Of a stretch of 64,000 nucleotides of DNA, positions 1 through 16,074 are shown piece after piece (position 1 is the stretch's first letter; each line of letters opens with the position of its first letter). The stretch comes from Oscheius dolichura (taxonomy: Eukaryota > Nematoda > Chromadorea > Rhabditida > Rhabditidae), in contig OW051492.1 of assembly GCA_932521035.1 (NCBI GenBank), positions 992,001 through 1,056,000 of the forward strand, read 5' to 3'. The notes beneath the pieces were generated by a model. The model had not been told where the DNA came from and did no database searches. It worked only from the letters and a program-made list of their open reading frames with translations. The translations under genes were made by a program, and so were the position numbers.

Positions 1-380
1 GGATTCGTACCACCGGCGAGAGGGAAATGCTAGTCAACGGAGACAACTTGCGACGCTATCCGGATTATTTCGGCTTCAACTCATTTACCATGGGACTGAA
101 TGAGCCAGACACCGGCCTGCCGCCTTCTGACAGCCGAAATCGAATGGATATGAGAGCTCTGGAACAGGGAAATCTTACGGTTGCCGGCAAGCACAAGAGA
201 CTGCTGGAAGAGCATCAACGGGCCAGAAACAAAGTGCACCACAAGCCGTTGTGGTTCGAATCGGTGCGGGACGAGGCCTCCAATAAGTCGATCTACTTCC
301 CGAATAGCAAATATTGGGAGGCTAAGAGAGCCGGCTTCGCTGACGTCAAAGATATCGTCGGTCTTCACACGGACGACTAA
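1..380 (+). CDS. Oxysterol-binding protein (ORP/OBR family), C-terminal end, partial
   Basis: The last coding part of a lipid-transfer protein of the OSBP-related family, which moves sterols and phosphoinositides between membranes. The frame is open from base 3 and stops with TAA at 378-380, so the 5' part lies outside the window. The visible region has the typical C-terminal order of the OSBP fold: a YFGFNSFTMGLNEP block, then PPSDSRNRMD (family PPTDSRxRPD), a helix with KHKRLLEEHQRARNK (family K.RLEE.QR), PLWFE, and a final YWEAKRAGF. The sterol-binding lid and the EQVSHHPP signature would lie upstream and are not in view. A polyadenylation signal AATAAA is at 513-518. The 3' end converges with the ZFR gene on the other strand. 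Family assignment is firm; which OBR paralogue it is cannot be told. Confidence 0.9.
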   Translation, partial: IRTTGEREMLVNGDNLRRYPDYFGFNSFTMGLNEPDTGLPPSDSRNRMDMRALEQGNLTVAGKHKRLLEEHQRARNKVHHKPLWFESVRDEASNKSIYFPNSKYWEAKRAGFADVKDIVGLHTDD

Positions 381-586
381 CAGACGCATATTGAAATAAT
401 AAACGTCGAAATCTAGTCCTTGTTATGTATCTTCTTTTCTTTCCTTTATGGTTCCTAAAGAACCAAACGCCTCTTTCTTACAAAAAAAAATACAATACGT
501 TTTACTTCTCTCAATAAATGAACAGGAATATTACAAATAAAAACGGCTGATACAATAATTAGATCTTCTTCTTTTGTTTCTGTATT

Positions 587-4961
<4,375 letters not shown>

Positions 4962-5252
4962 ACGACTCCAATTGGACCTACTTGAAATTTGGATAGAAAT
5001 TGGACATTTTCTACGCTGTGCTGCAGATCATCTAGGGCTAGAACTACTGAAAATAGGCATTGACTAAAAGAGACGATAACAAAGTATACAACAAATAGAA
5101 TGAGATATTCAAGGAGCTGTTGTTTCGTTAGATGAGATTTTTAACGACACGAGGTTACGTACCCCCAAAGGAGGGAGAACATTCAATTTCAACTGAAACA
5201 TCGGCTTCCAATTTTTCATTTTGTACAAAGCAAAAGTTAATTCAATATAGGC
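4962..5252. promoter_or_regulatory. Divergent intergenic region between ZFR and COMMD4
   Basis: The start codons of ZFR (minus) and COMMD4 (plus) are 291 bp apart, head to head, so this short stretch must hold both promoters and both 5' leaders. No specific transcription-factor site could be assigned by eye. Confidence 0.6.
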
Positions 5253-6181
5253 ATGGTAAGCTAGACTGTTTTATCATCACTAGTTCAAATTATTCTAGAA
5301 ATTCCGTTTCTTGGGAGGAATGGATTGCCCTGATTGGTTATTGAGTCAAATCGCAGCTTCGTCCAAATTAGTAAGTTGTATCTCACTTTGGAAATTAGAA
5401 GCAACATACTCTGAACTGAGAAAAAACAAAGAAGAATATACCTGCAAGTTACCTACATAGAGCGCGTACACCTTTGTAATGTTATCAGCAAACGGAAGAA
5501 AAAGAAAGCTCGTTTTCCCCCGAATAATTGTGGGAATGTGAACGAACAGATTAATTGGCTAGAACATTCGATATCCTTTAGTCAGCCCTCAAATATCGCG
5601 GGCTTTGTCAACTAGCCGTGGATAAAGAACTGGGAAAGGATGTTCCTGCATCTTCAATAACCAAATATGTCACAGATGAAATTGGTAATTCACCGAAAAG
5701 AAAGAAACCCGATGTGTTTTATAGATATCAAAGAACTGAAAAGGATTCTAATGTCGCTAAATTTTATTCTCAAAAAGTCATCCGGATATGGCTGTGCTCC
5801 GGAGGATTTAGAAAACGAACTGGTTCAATTAGGTCTCCCTCCTGGTAAGTTCCCACACCCAAAAGAAATGAATACCCATTTAGAGCATAGCAAAATGATT
5901 TCAAAAATCTACACAGCTGCTCAAGAAGCCATAAAAGATAAAATATTAGAAGGAATTGTTAAAGAGCCAGACTTTCACGTTCATTCCCTTGAACGAGGCA
6001 ACAATTCGTCCGAGGTGATTATGACCGGAAAACTAGGAGAAAAGGATAAAGCTTACGCCTTTTCAGGACCAGTTTTTCATCAATTTTGTCAAGGTATAAG
6101 ACGAAACATGGCTCATAAAATAAACAAATGATTTTAGACCTGAAGAAAATTGATCGACTGCTGAATGAGAAGTTTCAATGA
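5253..6181 (+). CDS. commd4: COMM domain-containing protein 4 (COMMD4)
   Basis: COMMD4 orthologue, a subunit of the Commander (CCC-retriever) endosomal recycling assembly. Six exons: 5253-5255, 5299-5370, 5582-5684, 5725-5844, 5884-6093 and 6138-6181, giving 183 aa (human about 199). The N-terminus reads [16 protein letters not shown], matching the human start MRFRFCGDLDCPDW. It is followed by the helical N domain ([36 protein letters not shown]) and the C-terminal COMM domain (about residues 110-183), ending [12 protein letters not shown]. The first exon contributes only the start codon: ATG is followed directly by GTAAGC. Introns 1, 3, 4 and 5 are 39-44 nt, and all phases close. AATAAA lies at 6219-6224. 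Reading through the tiny introns gives other, false frames. Confidence 0.88.
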
Positions 6182-6410
6182 TCAAATTACTGCTTTCTCT
6201 CACTGTGATATGCAATACAATAAATACAATACGATTATACGAACAATGAGCAGAAAAAAAAGTAAAACTAATTTCCAAGAAGAAGAAAATGAAAGCGAGA
6301 CTGATCGTGTGAGATTTGATGACTGACTTTATGTTGGCTCAATTGAAACATCTTCAAAAACTGTCGATTTTGCCATTTTCTCACGTTGTCACATTTCTCT
6401 CCTCAATCTA

Positions 6411-6641
6411 GTGCTTGTTTATTTCAGAAAACCAGATAAAAGTAACCTTTTGATCACAGCCGAGATAGAAATAAGCATATATTCAACGACAAGATGTTAT
6501 AGTCTAAAATACGGAGTTGCTGCAAACCGCAGCAGTTTGTTTATTCTCCTGCTCTTCGGTGTTTTCTTCTTGTCCCTATTCCTTGTTTATTTACTGTATT
6601 CCATGAGTCTACCATATAACAATAGTCTACCAACAATTTAA
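6411..6641 (+). CDS. Possible small single-pass membrane protein, doubtful
   Basis: An open frame of about 76 codons ends with a strongly hydrophobic segment (SLFILLLFGVFFLSLFLVYL), then a short tail ending in TAA. No ATG opens the frame, so it would have to be a spliced 3' exon. ATG at 6246 with a charged stretch (MSRKKSKTNFQEEENESETD), a donor at 6307 (GTGTGAG) and an acceptor at 6410-6411 would join in phase, but the donor is weak. Thymine-rich DNA readily gives false membrane segments. No family is recognised. Confidence 0.25.
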   Translation: MLVYFRKPDKSNLLITAEIEISIYSTTRCYSLKYGVAANRSSLFILLLFGVFFLSLFLVYLLYSMSLPYNNSLPTI

Positions 6642-7180
6642 TTTACAGGCTCTTCTTATAAATCCTAGAAGACACTATTGTTTTGTTATTATACGTTGTA
6701 ATAGACAGTAGAAGATCCGAAAAGAACAGAAGATCCCTCTAGATTAATCTTCAAGTAATTATGCACGGATCCCTGGTCACTGTCAGGCCTTGCCTCTCCC
6801 TGACAAGCCAATCCGTCTCAATTTCGTAAACGTTTCGTATCGACGACGGAGCCAGTCTCTGCCGATTTCTAAATTGTCTGTTGTGAAAGTCCCCAGGAAT
6901 TAGTCACTACTCTTTCTGTTCCTCTTCGTGAGTGATAAGGTCAATCGGGTGCCTATTACTCTGTTATTTCAAGGCTGTCAATTATCCCTAGCCATAAATG
7001 TCCATAACCCTACGGAAAGGAGGCTGGAGGGGGGAAATGTGGTGTCCGAGCTGTATTGAGGGATAATTACCAGGTTGGCGTGACGGTCACTATCGATCTA
7101 CAGGAAGAAGAGGAAAATTTGAGGTGGTGAAGAATTTCTAAACAAAATCAATTAGTAAAGTGCTAAGCAAATTTGTATCC

Positions 7181-7248
7181 ATGGCGCAGTGGTAGTGCGC
7201 GCCAGTTTGGGTAAAACAGCCACATGTTCAACTTCCAAGCTTGTCGAC
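7181..7248 (+). repeat. tRNA-like element
   Basis: ATGGCGCAGTGGTAGTGCGCGC resembles a tRNA D-arm (A box), and TGTTCAACTTCC 45 bases later resembles a weak B box. The acceptor arms do not pair, so it is a tRNA-derived repeat and not a tRNA gene. Confidence 0.5.
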
Positions 7249-8379
7249 ATTTTTTGCGTTTTCCAAAACTCCTCTTTTGGTAATTTCTACCCATTTTTAT
7301 AGTCAAAGTTCTTCAATAACCCCCAAATATTCTCAATTCTACCACCTGCTACTATAGGCAAAGCCCAGGGTCAAGCGCAACCAGCTGTGTGTGCGGTAGG
7401 ATTAGCACACCTGCTCTCTCCGCTGTCCTGCTTTCCTTGCATCTCTTCCCTTCCCAAATGGTTTTTTATAACTGCAATTGGAGTGGAAAAAAGCAGGGAA
7501 TAAAAAGAGACGCCTCATTAAACTCTTTAGCCATCGGCGAGAGATTTTCCAAGCCGCCGCCGCCACCACCAGCTGGCGACAGCTATTGTCCTCCATCGGA
7601 GAGAGGATTTCAATTATTATTCGATGAAAATGAAGGAGAAGCGAGTGATTGACATATAATATAATTAGAATCTCGACGGGAGCCCAGGAGAGAAGAGATT
7701 ACGGTCAAGGAAGGGGAAATGCTGCTGGATATGCTAAAATCACTGCCAGAAGGGAAAATAATCATTTTTACATATGATTTAGTCTATAATAATGTTCAGA
7801 ACATATTCTATTCATCTGAATAAGTTTGAATATGCCTAGAAATTAAAAAATCTAATTTTTTTTAACGCCTTTTTCACATTTTTGTAGACAATAACCCTAA
7901 AATTGAATGATTTTCTATTTTTTGACAATATTTTTAAATAAATTTATAGACAAAATGTAGCCCAGAATTTTCTGTACAAAGCCATATATATTCCTGATTT
8001 TATGAATGTAATTTAAAGAAATGGGAGTCGTTATAAAGTTATTCCCTCTCTCCCCCCGTGGGATTCCATTGTTTCCCCCCTTTCTCGGGGTGGTGGCAAT
8101 TAGATGCCTTGATGTACTTGTTACGCTTCGATGGGCCGGTATCGATGATTTTTATCTAGAGAGGCTGGGCTGGATTAGCCTCCCGTGGCAAGAAGAACAG
8201 ACATGTCAGATACGACCGCGATAAGAAGGTGAGAAAACGATGAACAGCCTTCTGCTACCGTAATCTCTCTCCCGCACGAGTATAGTTCTGAAAAAAGTAG
8301 TATGTTACTTTTTTTAAAGATTCCAGCTCTAAAAGTGGAGAAAAACAAGTTTTGAACTGAAATTCCTCTTGGGAAATCC

Positions 8380-8440
8380 GCGCGCCCGCACCCGTAAAAT
8401 CTCGTCAGTTGGCGCGCTTTGATTCCAGGGCGCGATTTCC
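8380..8440 (+). repeat. Left half of the CGCACCCGTAAA element
   Basis: CGCGCCCGCACCCGTAAAAT followed by CTCGTCAGTTGGCGCGC matches the left terminal part of the dispersed element. The right terminal part is missing. It abuts the large foldback that starts at about 8459. Confidence 0.6.
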
Positions 8441-8458
8441 TCATACCGTGCAGCTGCT

Positions 8459-9078
8459 GTTTTCTTTTTTCTCGGAATGGCTCGGGGTGACGCGTAGCAT
8501 TTCATTTAACATGTAAAATCAACCGAAATGGATAATTGACCTGTAAGCTATGGATTGATGTTGTAAGAAAGTGTTCAAGTGGCCGAGTGGATAGTACACT
8601 CGCTCACAACTCTTTTATATTTTTCTTATCCAAGTTTGAGCCCCACATGGGTCGGCAACATTTTTCCTATTTTTTTGAAGATTACTCATCGTGTTTCCTG
8701 CTGTTTCTAGACTTATTTCTCTAATAACGCCGAGAAAGGAATTTGGAATGGAACGGAGTTTATAATAAACTCTTCCACTAGATCTCTGAGTTTCTACGCG
8801 ACCACAAATACAGAAAGAAGGTCAGAAATAGTTGAGATTTGCCCCGTTCATCATAAAAAAATAGGAAAAATGTTGCCGACCCATGTGGGGCTCAAACTTG
8901 GATAAGAAAAATATAAAAGAGTTGTGAGCGAGTGTACTATCCACTCGTCCACTTGAACACATTTTTACAACATCAATCCCTAGCTTACAGGTCAATTATC
9001 CATTTCGGTTGATTTTACATGTTAAATGAAATGACGTGCTACGCGTCACCCCGAGCCATTCCGAGAAAAGGGAAAACG
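8459..9078. repeat. Large tRNA-related foldback (inverted repeat of about 220 bp arms)
   Basis: The arms 8459-8677 and 8855-9078 are near-perfect reverse complements around a spacer of about 177 bp. Each arm holds a Leu/Ser-tRNA-like sequence: CAAGTGGCCGAGTGGATAGT (A-box-like) and, after an AT-rich stretch, CCAAGTTTGAGCCCCACATG (B-box-like). The outer parts share GGCTCGGGGTGACGCGTAGC. The two arms differ at only a few positions. A transcript would form a long double-stranded hairpin. Confidence 0.85.
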
Positions 9079-9828
9079 GTTCCTAGGATAATTTTTGACG
9101 GTCTATCGGATGACATAGGTGTCGTCGCCTGAAACCACCTTAATTTGAAAAGGTTCCCTTGTAAACCTTTAATTTTTCTTCACTACAAGTTCAAAATTAC
9201 TGTAGTCTTCATCATTTTGGCCTAGTGGTCCCACAAGGACAGGGTAACAACGTCTCTTGGGGAAATAACCCCGTCCCGTGGATTACTCCGTCTCCCGGAC
9301 TGCTCCTACCTCCTGTTGTGTTAATTCCCCCGGATTGGCGGCGTCTCTCTGTGTTCTTTTCTTTGTCCGTCTTCCCCTGACTAATCGTAATTATTCGAGA
9401 GGATGTTTTGAGAGAGCTAAGAGGCGTCGGCGAAGGCCTTACCGGGAGCCGACGACCCCCCAAGACAGGCCGCCTGCCGGTCATTAGAGGGCCCCCCGTG
9501 AATAGCAACATGTGTCCCCGGATCCTAGACCGAGACGTTTAGCTCCCGGTGCTAATCGGTCCTCGTAAAAGTTTGTGACTCACATCGATTGGCCTCAAGG
9601 ATTCAATCCAACCGGGACCCTTCTCAAATCTTCTGGTTTTTCTCCTCTCGGGACCCAGGGATTCCCCCCGACTAATTGGGCTGTAAAAGACGGCTGACAG
9701 GGACTAATTGCCCAACGTTTGTACTTTTCTTGTAGAATTTTGTCTAGGGAAAGTGGAAACTTGGCTGGAAATGGTGAAAAAATGGAGAAAATAAGCATTT
9801 TCCCTGTAAACCCCTATAAAACCCAGGT

Positions 9829-9958
9829 AAGGGAAAAGCAAAAACGTCTAGACCGGGGGAGGATCCGAACCCGCGAGGTCTAGATTCCAAGTCCGCGATC
9901 TTACCACTGCTATGAATGTAGCACGTTCGGCTAATTTTACAAAATATATAAGATACGG
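9829..9958 (-). repeat. tRNA-like repeat, copy 1 of a pair
   Basis: On the minus strand this carries GCAGTGGTAAGATCGCGGAC and, further on, GGGTTCGGATCCTCC, resembling A and B boxes. About 125 bp, including flanks (AAAGCAAAAACGTCTAG on the plus strand and an AT-rich tail AAAATATATAAGATACGG), is shared with 10735-10862. The repeat is therefore longer than the tRNA-like core. Confidence 0.6.
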
Positions 9959-10734
9959 TAGTCTGTAACTGCGCTCTGCTGCTAAATTTCAAATATAGGT
10001 TACTGTAGCCATATTTTAACGGAATTTTTGGAGGGAAAATGGCTAGAATGATGATAAAAAGCCATATTTCCTATCTAGTCACTTTTGTAATTTTCCTCAT
10101 TTCCGAGCTACAGTAACCCATCCAGCTGCTCTTCTCCTCGTTTTATCCTATTTTATGGTAATGTTTTTTTTAAAAGAATAGAAAATAGTCCACGATCCCT
10201 CCCAGCGGGTACAGATCGTGACTCTTCCCGTCCGGCCCCCCGTCAATTACTCAGTCCATCTGCTATTCAGCCGCGTAATTTGGTCACAATGCGACGACGA
10301 CGAGGAGGGGGCCCACTGACCATCATCACCACCCAAACCCCAAATTCTTCAAAAACTATTACCCCCTCCCATGATAACTTCTTGTCCATTTTCGAGACTT
10401 GGAGTCGTCGGCGACGGGCGGGAGAGCGACCGCCGAGGCCAGGGGTCAACTGCCATTGTGGGGCAAGTCCGGCGACTCGCCAAGGGCCCATTGTCTCCTC
10501 TTCCTGCTGTGTCCACTCTTTCTCCCCTCAGATTTGATGATAGCCCCCCTTTGGTCAAGAACTCATGTCGAGATAATGATGGCTGACTGGGTGAAGAGGA
10601 GGTTTTCATCTGCTCATTAGGGATAATGGCCAGCAGGGAAGGGGATAGACTTTGAATCAACAGGGAAAAAAGTCGGGACTAAAATAGGAAGTCTAGAGGG
10701 AAAATAATATAGTTTTACGTGTCAACAAGTAGTT

Positions 10735-10862
10735 AGGAGAAAAGCAAAAATGTCTAGTCGGGGAGAGGATCCGAACCAGAGAGACTTGAATTCCAAGACC
10801 GCAACTTTACCACTGGGCCATGAATACACTGCGCGCTGCTGATTTTATATGATATATAAGGT
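10735..10862 (-). repeat. tRNA-like repeat, copy 2 of a pair
   Basis: Same family as 9829-9958, in the same orientation. The minus strand has GGCCCAGTGGTAAAGTTGCG and GGTTCGGATCCTCTCC, with matching flanks (AAAGCAAAAATGTCTAG and a TATATGATATATAAGGT tail). It looks like a short interspersed element with a Pol III promoter-like core. Confidence 0.6.
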
Positions 10863-11450
10863 CAGCCCCCCATTATTTCGTGCTCTCCGTTCCCCTACCA
10901 CCACCCCCCACGAAGTCCTCCCTTGTCCAAATAAACAGGCATAGGATGTCAGTTTCCACTTATAGCGATCCATGTTATAATGCTTGAATAAATAAACACC
11001 GTCTCGTTTCCCTCCTCGGACTCCTTTAGTTCCCCCTCCTTCTAATATCATTCGCGCCTCTTCTTCTCCCAAGGACGCCGATTTTTTGGCGCCAAACCCC
11101 CTGCCGGGTTCCACTACGCAACACACAGAACGCAACAGTTCAGTCGACGGCTGGGTAAACCCCTACTGGGAGTCTCGACACGAAGACGAATTCCTGTCCT
11201 TTTCCTCTTGAAAAATGTAGTAGGGTAGAGGAAGACGTCAACACGACGACGACGAGGAAGGGGGCCGTTTAGAAGTTGTCGTGGCGGTGGTTTAAAGGAC
11301 AAAGCCAGAGATCTCACGCCCTAGAAGGACGGCGCCGGGGGTGGAGACAGACTCCTTCCGTTTCCTGCTTTTCACATGGAATACTACTTATTTTAAGATG
11401 GAAAATAACGTCATTTTAATGTTGAAAACCCCAATAAACCAGCAAATTTT

Positions 11451-11729
11451 GAACCTAAAATGGACGGAAATCGGAGTTTTCCCCCTTTTCTCGGGTGGAT
11501 TTCTATTAAAACGTGTTTTCCCGCCTAAAAGAGGCCTTCAAATTGTTTAAAATACAAAAAAATATATGGTGTAGTAGGTAAAATAGAACATACGCCTAGT
11601 TTAATGTAAATTATCGTCATTTTTAAACCAAAAATGAAAAAACGAGCCTAAACTCAGGAATGTCCTCATTTCCCGGGTAATTTTTATTCAAATGGGATTT
11701 CCCGCCAAAAGAGCTGTTCAAATTGTAAA
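11451..11729. repeat. Degenerate duplication, two copies
   Basis: 11451-11550 and 11644-11729 share an order of words: CCTAAA, then TTTCCCGGGT or its variant TTTCTCGGGT, TATTAAAACG/TATTCAAATG, GTTTTCCCGCC/GATTTCCCGCC, AAAAGAG and TTCAAATTGT. The period is about 185 bp. Noncoding. Confidence 0.5.
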
Positions 11730-12215
11730 TAAATTCACTGCGTAGTTAATTAACTACTCAGTCCCTCGTTTCCCCCCGGCCCCCCGTACCGGATGCCCCT
11801 TGTATCCGCCTAGGCGGCTGTCTCCTTTTGTCTCGCCCCCCTCCCTGTTCCTGCCGGTGGCACCTGTTGCACCTGGGGGCCACCCTTGACTCATCTTGCC
11901 CCCTGTCTTCCACTCCCCCCGCCTCTTAATTAATCTCAGAGAGATCCTCTATTCGAATATTCAATTCTGACGGCGGCTGTCATCCTCTGGTGGTCAGTTC
12001 AGGGGCCGGGCTAATGAATGACCAACCCGAGAGAGAGCTGGTGCAGCTGCAGCCCATAAACGGACCACACGCCCATCTGCTTGTCGTAAAACCACAGGTG
12101 GCGGCGGCCGACACCGAGACACATACACTGCTGACTGTATAGCATGTATAGATAGTGAAAAAAGGATACAAATCCCAAGAAAAAATCAAAGAAATCCCCC
12201 AACTTGGAGCTCCGC

Positions 12216-12311
12216 GCGCCCGCACCCGTAAAAACTCGGCAGCTCGCGGGAATGGCATAGCGCGCCAGCGCCTAACTATCCCTCCAGCTGCCGAGACTTT
12301 ACGAGTGCAGG
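12216..12311. repeat. Complete copy of the CGCACCCGTAAA inverted-repeat element
   Basis: Left end GCGCCCGCACCCGTAAAAAC plus TCGGCAGCT; right end AGCTGCCGAGACTTTACGAG then TGCAGG. The ends are inverted copies of each other, with about 45 bp between them containing ATGGCATAGCGCGCC. Size and structure fit a small non-autonomous inverted-repeat (MITE-like) element. Confidence 0.75.
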
Positions 12312-13032
12312 AGCAGGAAAAAAATCTTCTCTCTTCCAATTTTCAGTCTATTTTTCCCCTTCCTCTCCCTGTTTATATCCAGTTATTGTTTTCCCGGTGC
12401 CTTATATTCCAGACGAGGAGAGAAAGAGCAATTTCAAAGCTGCAGGAGGGACATATCCACGTTTTTTTCTCCGGCCCGGGGGTCGTCGTAAACAAGTCCA
12501 TCAGGATGCGAAATTTCCTCCATCCGCCGGTTCTTTTTCTCCGTCTCAAAATTATTTTTGAACTACATTTATATTTCTACAATAATCCCACGGTGCGCTT
12601 TCGCGTCTATTTTGAATGTCTCTCTTCCCGGGCTTGTTTCCTCCAATTTTAGCCATTTTCACCTACTTTCTTTAATTTTTTTGACCTAGTTACTGTAATT
12701 CCGTGTCTAGAATGTTTTTCAAACAAAAAAAGAAGAAAAAAAAGATGAAAACTGGAAGAAAACGGCTGATTTTGCTTCTATTCTCAAAAATTACAGTAAC
12801 CCGCGCGCGCCCGCCAGTCAAACATTTGAATTTCTTCCCCTTCCCGCCCCATTTTTATTCAATTTTTCGCCATTTTCCCCATTTTTTGTCCCAATTCCTA
12901 CAATTTTCTAGACACCAGGAAGGCAGGAAGTGAGAAAAACCACTGGCCAACGGTTTTCTCCGTCGAAATTGTCAATATTTATTGATTTCCGGTCAAATCT
13001 TTGGCTAGAGAGGGGGGATATTGACACGAACC

Positions 13033-13051
13033 AGAGAGAGAGAGAGAGAGA
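13033..13051. repeat. (GA)n microsatellite
   Basis: A run of about nine GA units. Similar GA/CT runs occur near 13960, 14623, 14720, 15535, 15857, 23695, 30423, 45170, 47580, 50230 and 53335, so this is a general property of the noncoding DNA here. Confidence 0.7.
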
Positions 13052-14336
13052 CGAAGGGGAGGGAGCAGGAAACCCGATTTCTTTATTTTCTTGAGGAGAA
13101 GAGGGCAGGCAGCCCCCTCTAATTATAGTCAGGTAAGTTACTTCCTCCTCCTCCTCCCGTATAATGCCCCCCACCCTCTTCTTTTCCCCTTTTCATCGCA
13201 CATCTTCTCCGGGGGCCACAATTACCCCGGCAAGGTCGCGCTCACACTTACTTCGCACACCAAACTGGCTCTCTTCCCCCTCCTCTCCGGCGACGAGACC
13301 AAATGGGAGAGGAAGTCTCCCCCTCCTCCTCCTCCTCTTCATCCACCCTTATTTTCCCACCCATCTAACAGGATTACTGTAGTCTCTAATAGTAATTTTC
13401 TATACCACACGTCAATTTACGCAAATTATGTCCTCTCAATTATAAGTGTGGGAATAAGGGAGCAAAAGTTCACACAATGGCAAAGTGGTAGATGGATTAC
13501 GGTAGATTTTTAACCAAAAAAAGTATAAAAATTCGAAGAAAAGCGGGAAAAATGCAGTTTGAATGGCTCTACGTACTTTCACCCGGGCGCGCTTTTTCTA
13601 GACATATTGAAAATTCGTCTTTTTCACGCATTTTTCCATATTTATTGTTACATTTTTATGTTTTTAAGCATCGTATTTCTATATTTTAATACTATTTACT
13701 AGAAAAAAAAATAACAAAAATAGAGAAAATTCCAAGAACATTGCGGTAAAAACGCAATTTGAAGTCGACTACGTACAGATTTCCGGCGCGACGCGTATAA
13801 TTTAGAATTTCGGCAGGAAATTGCTTTTTCAATGGATTTTTGCTCATTTTTTGTATTTTTTCATCTTTTCAACAGTTCCAGCATACTATTCCAGACCTAA
13901 TTTTCTCATTTTCCCACAGAGTGTCTCTTTTTCTACCAAGAAAAGATGTTTGGAAGAGAGAGAGAGAGAGACGGTAAGAGTGTGTCCAGCAGATGGCCTG
14001 TCTTTTGTGTTGCGTCAACCCCGCCATCTCCCACTGGGGCTCAAATATCTCTCTGCCCCTCTGCCCCTCTATCCTGTCCCGTTTCTAATTGCAGATGGTC
14101 ATTGTCCCATCCGTAATCCCTCTTATTATTACTGTGTGAAAGTCTCTATTTACTCCCTGAATCCCTGGAACTGGAGGGAGGGGGTGGGGCCATGTTTTGG
14201 GGCGAAGAAGGGGAGAATACTAGTTACGATGCCCCTTTTTGTCTCTTGTGTTTGTTTTCTCTCCAGCTAGTTCACAAACAAACGAATAAAACCATCCTCC
14301 AGGCCGTCTTCCCTTGTCTCCAGGTTTTGACGCGTC

Positions 14337-14433
14337 GCTGCACCCGTAACATCTCGGCAGCCTCCGGGATTGGCATTTAGCGCGCGCGGAGTTCCAGTCC
14401 CGCGAGCTGCCGAGACTTTACGGGTGCGGCGGC
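14337..14433. repeat. Complete copy of the CGCACCCGTAAA inverted-repeat element
   Basis: GCTGCACCCGTAACATCTCG at the left; GCTGCCGAGACTTTACGGGT then GCGGCGGC at the right. The centre contains TTGGCATTTAGCGCGCGC. Ends are inverted. Confidence 0.75.
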
Positions 14434-15062
14434 ACAGAAATTTCGCATTTCCCTCACTCCAGGATAAAGTGAAAGACCCTGAAAGAGGAGAGGGAAAATT
14501 CCACTTTCTGATTAAAAAGGACGGGGAGGGATTAGTTATGCGTTTCTTGAAGGACAAGCTCTCGACCGAATGGAATGCAAAACAACGGAATTAATCAAGG
14601 AGAACTCGTGACCTTTGGGGGAGAGAGAGAGAGCCATTCCCCCTTATCGCCATTTTTTAGGGTGGAAACGGAGAGAGCTCAAAACCAGATGCTCTCCGGA
14701 AGTAAACAACAGGGGGAGCGAGAGAGAGAGACCTCTCTGGCTATCATTTCCGCCCTTTTTTATCTTTTTATTTTCCAAAAAATTGCCAGTTTTTGGAGGT
14801 TTTATAACTTAAAATGATCGCCAGAAACTGCTCTACCAGACGACGATAACCATTTTCTGGTTTGAAATTGAAAATAGCGTCTTCTTAGGCGCTAAAGTCA
14901 TTTCAAACTATCTTCTCGAAAATCACTTGTACCTTGGTTAAAAATCTGGTTTTTTTGTACCAATTTTATGCTCAAAATGTAGAGCAGAGCGAGATCTACA
15001 AGATGAATATAGTCACTCTATAAAATTCACTAGTTTTAGCCATCACAAGGTGAGTACTGTAG

Positions 15063-15111
15063 GCGCGCGCTAAATAGACCGCCGAGCTGCCGAGATTTTA
15101 CGGGTGCGGGT
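15063..15111. repeat. Right half of the CGCACCCGTAAA element
   Basis: GCGCGCGCTAAATAGACCGC followed by GAGCTGCCGAGATTTTACGG and GTGCGGG. No left end is present upstream. Confidence 0.65.
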
Positions 15112-16011
15112 GGGCAACCCTTGGAAAAGTTACTCTGTCCCTATTTTCGGGAAGTTGACTTTTTGAGTCGATTTTGTAGTCGAAATGGAGCCCAGAGTGT
15201 CATCTTGTAGAATATTTAGGTCGCACAGACCTTTAATTAACAAAAGAACCTCCAATTTCCCGAGATTTCTCGAAGTTTCCAGTCTAATCTGGGTCACTAT
15301 AACCACAGGTGAGGTGCTCCATTTTTGTCGCCTCCTGCTCCCCGTCTATTGTTGACCATGTCACGAATGGCAGGTTGAGAAGGGGGCTGAGGGGGCCGAG
15401 GGGGGTGGCACATTGGCAGCTGGCTATATCCGTTCCTCATTCCGTTTTTTAGCTCTCTCCCTCCCTGCCTGCCAGCCTTCGTCCCGAATGTCCAGTTCGC
15501 TGGCTGGGTGGGGGGTGGGCTTTTTTGCCCCCTCTCTCTCTCTCTCTTTGCTTCCTGCCCCCCTCCCTTCGCACTTTGTTGTTTGCCGTCCTCCGATCGC
15601 CGCCGGCCTTTGAAGGCGTCGTCCTGCCCGGTTGAAAGCCGATCTCTCCCCCTCTCCCCCTCTCCCTCTCTCCCCCGGAGGTGTTCCCCCATTCTTAATT
15701 GAATTGCCTTATTATTCCTAGTCCCCTCTCTCCTCTTCTCCTCCCCGTCTTCTTCCCCAATCGCTAGTATGCTAATTTCCTGTGGGCATCGGCGAAGCAC
15801 CATGGAGTGACCCTCGGTCACTCCATTAGCACCCAGCCCAAAGCGGGAACTAGAGAGAGAGAGAACGCGGGTGAGTGGATAGCAGCCCCAGCAGTCCGGG
15901 TCATTTTCCATCCGGACAGGAGAACAATAGACGAGGGAAGAAACGGAAACTGATGATTTTGCAGAGGAGAGAGCAGGTATTCCCATTACGCACCAAGCTG
16001 CAGTGAAGTAC

Positions 16012-16074
16012 AGTTAGCGCAGTGGTAAAGCGCGCCGCTTACAATTCTACTGACCAAAGTTCGCCTCCCCCTGG
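16012..16074 (+). repeat. tRNA-like element
   Basis: TTAGCGCAGTGGTAAAGCGC (A-box-like) and, 40 bases on, AAAGTTCGCCTCC (B-box-like). No acceptor-stem pairing is seen. Confidence 0.5.

Noticed and set aside
15297..15986. 229-codon open frame on the minus strand
   Set aside because: Arg/Glu/Gly-rich reading of GA/CT tracts, no domain, no splice context, and the opposite strand is equally open.
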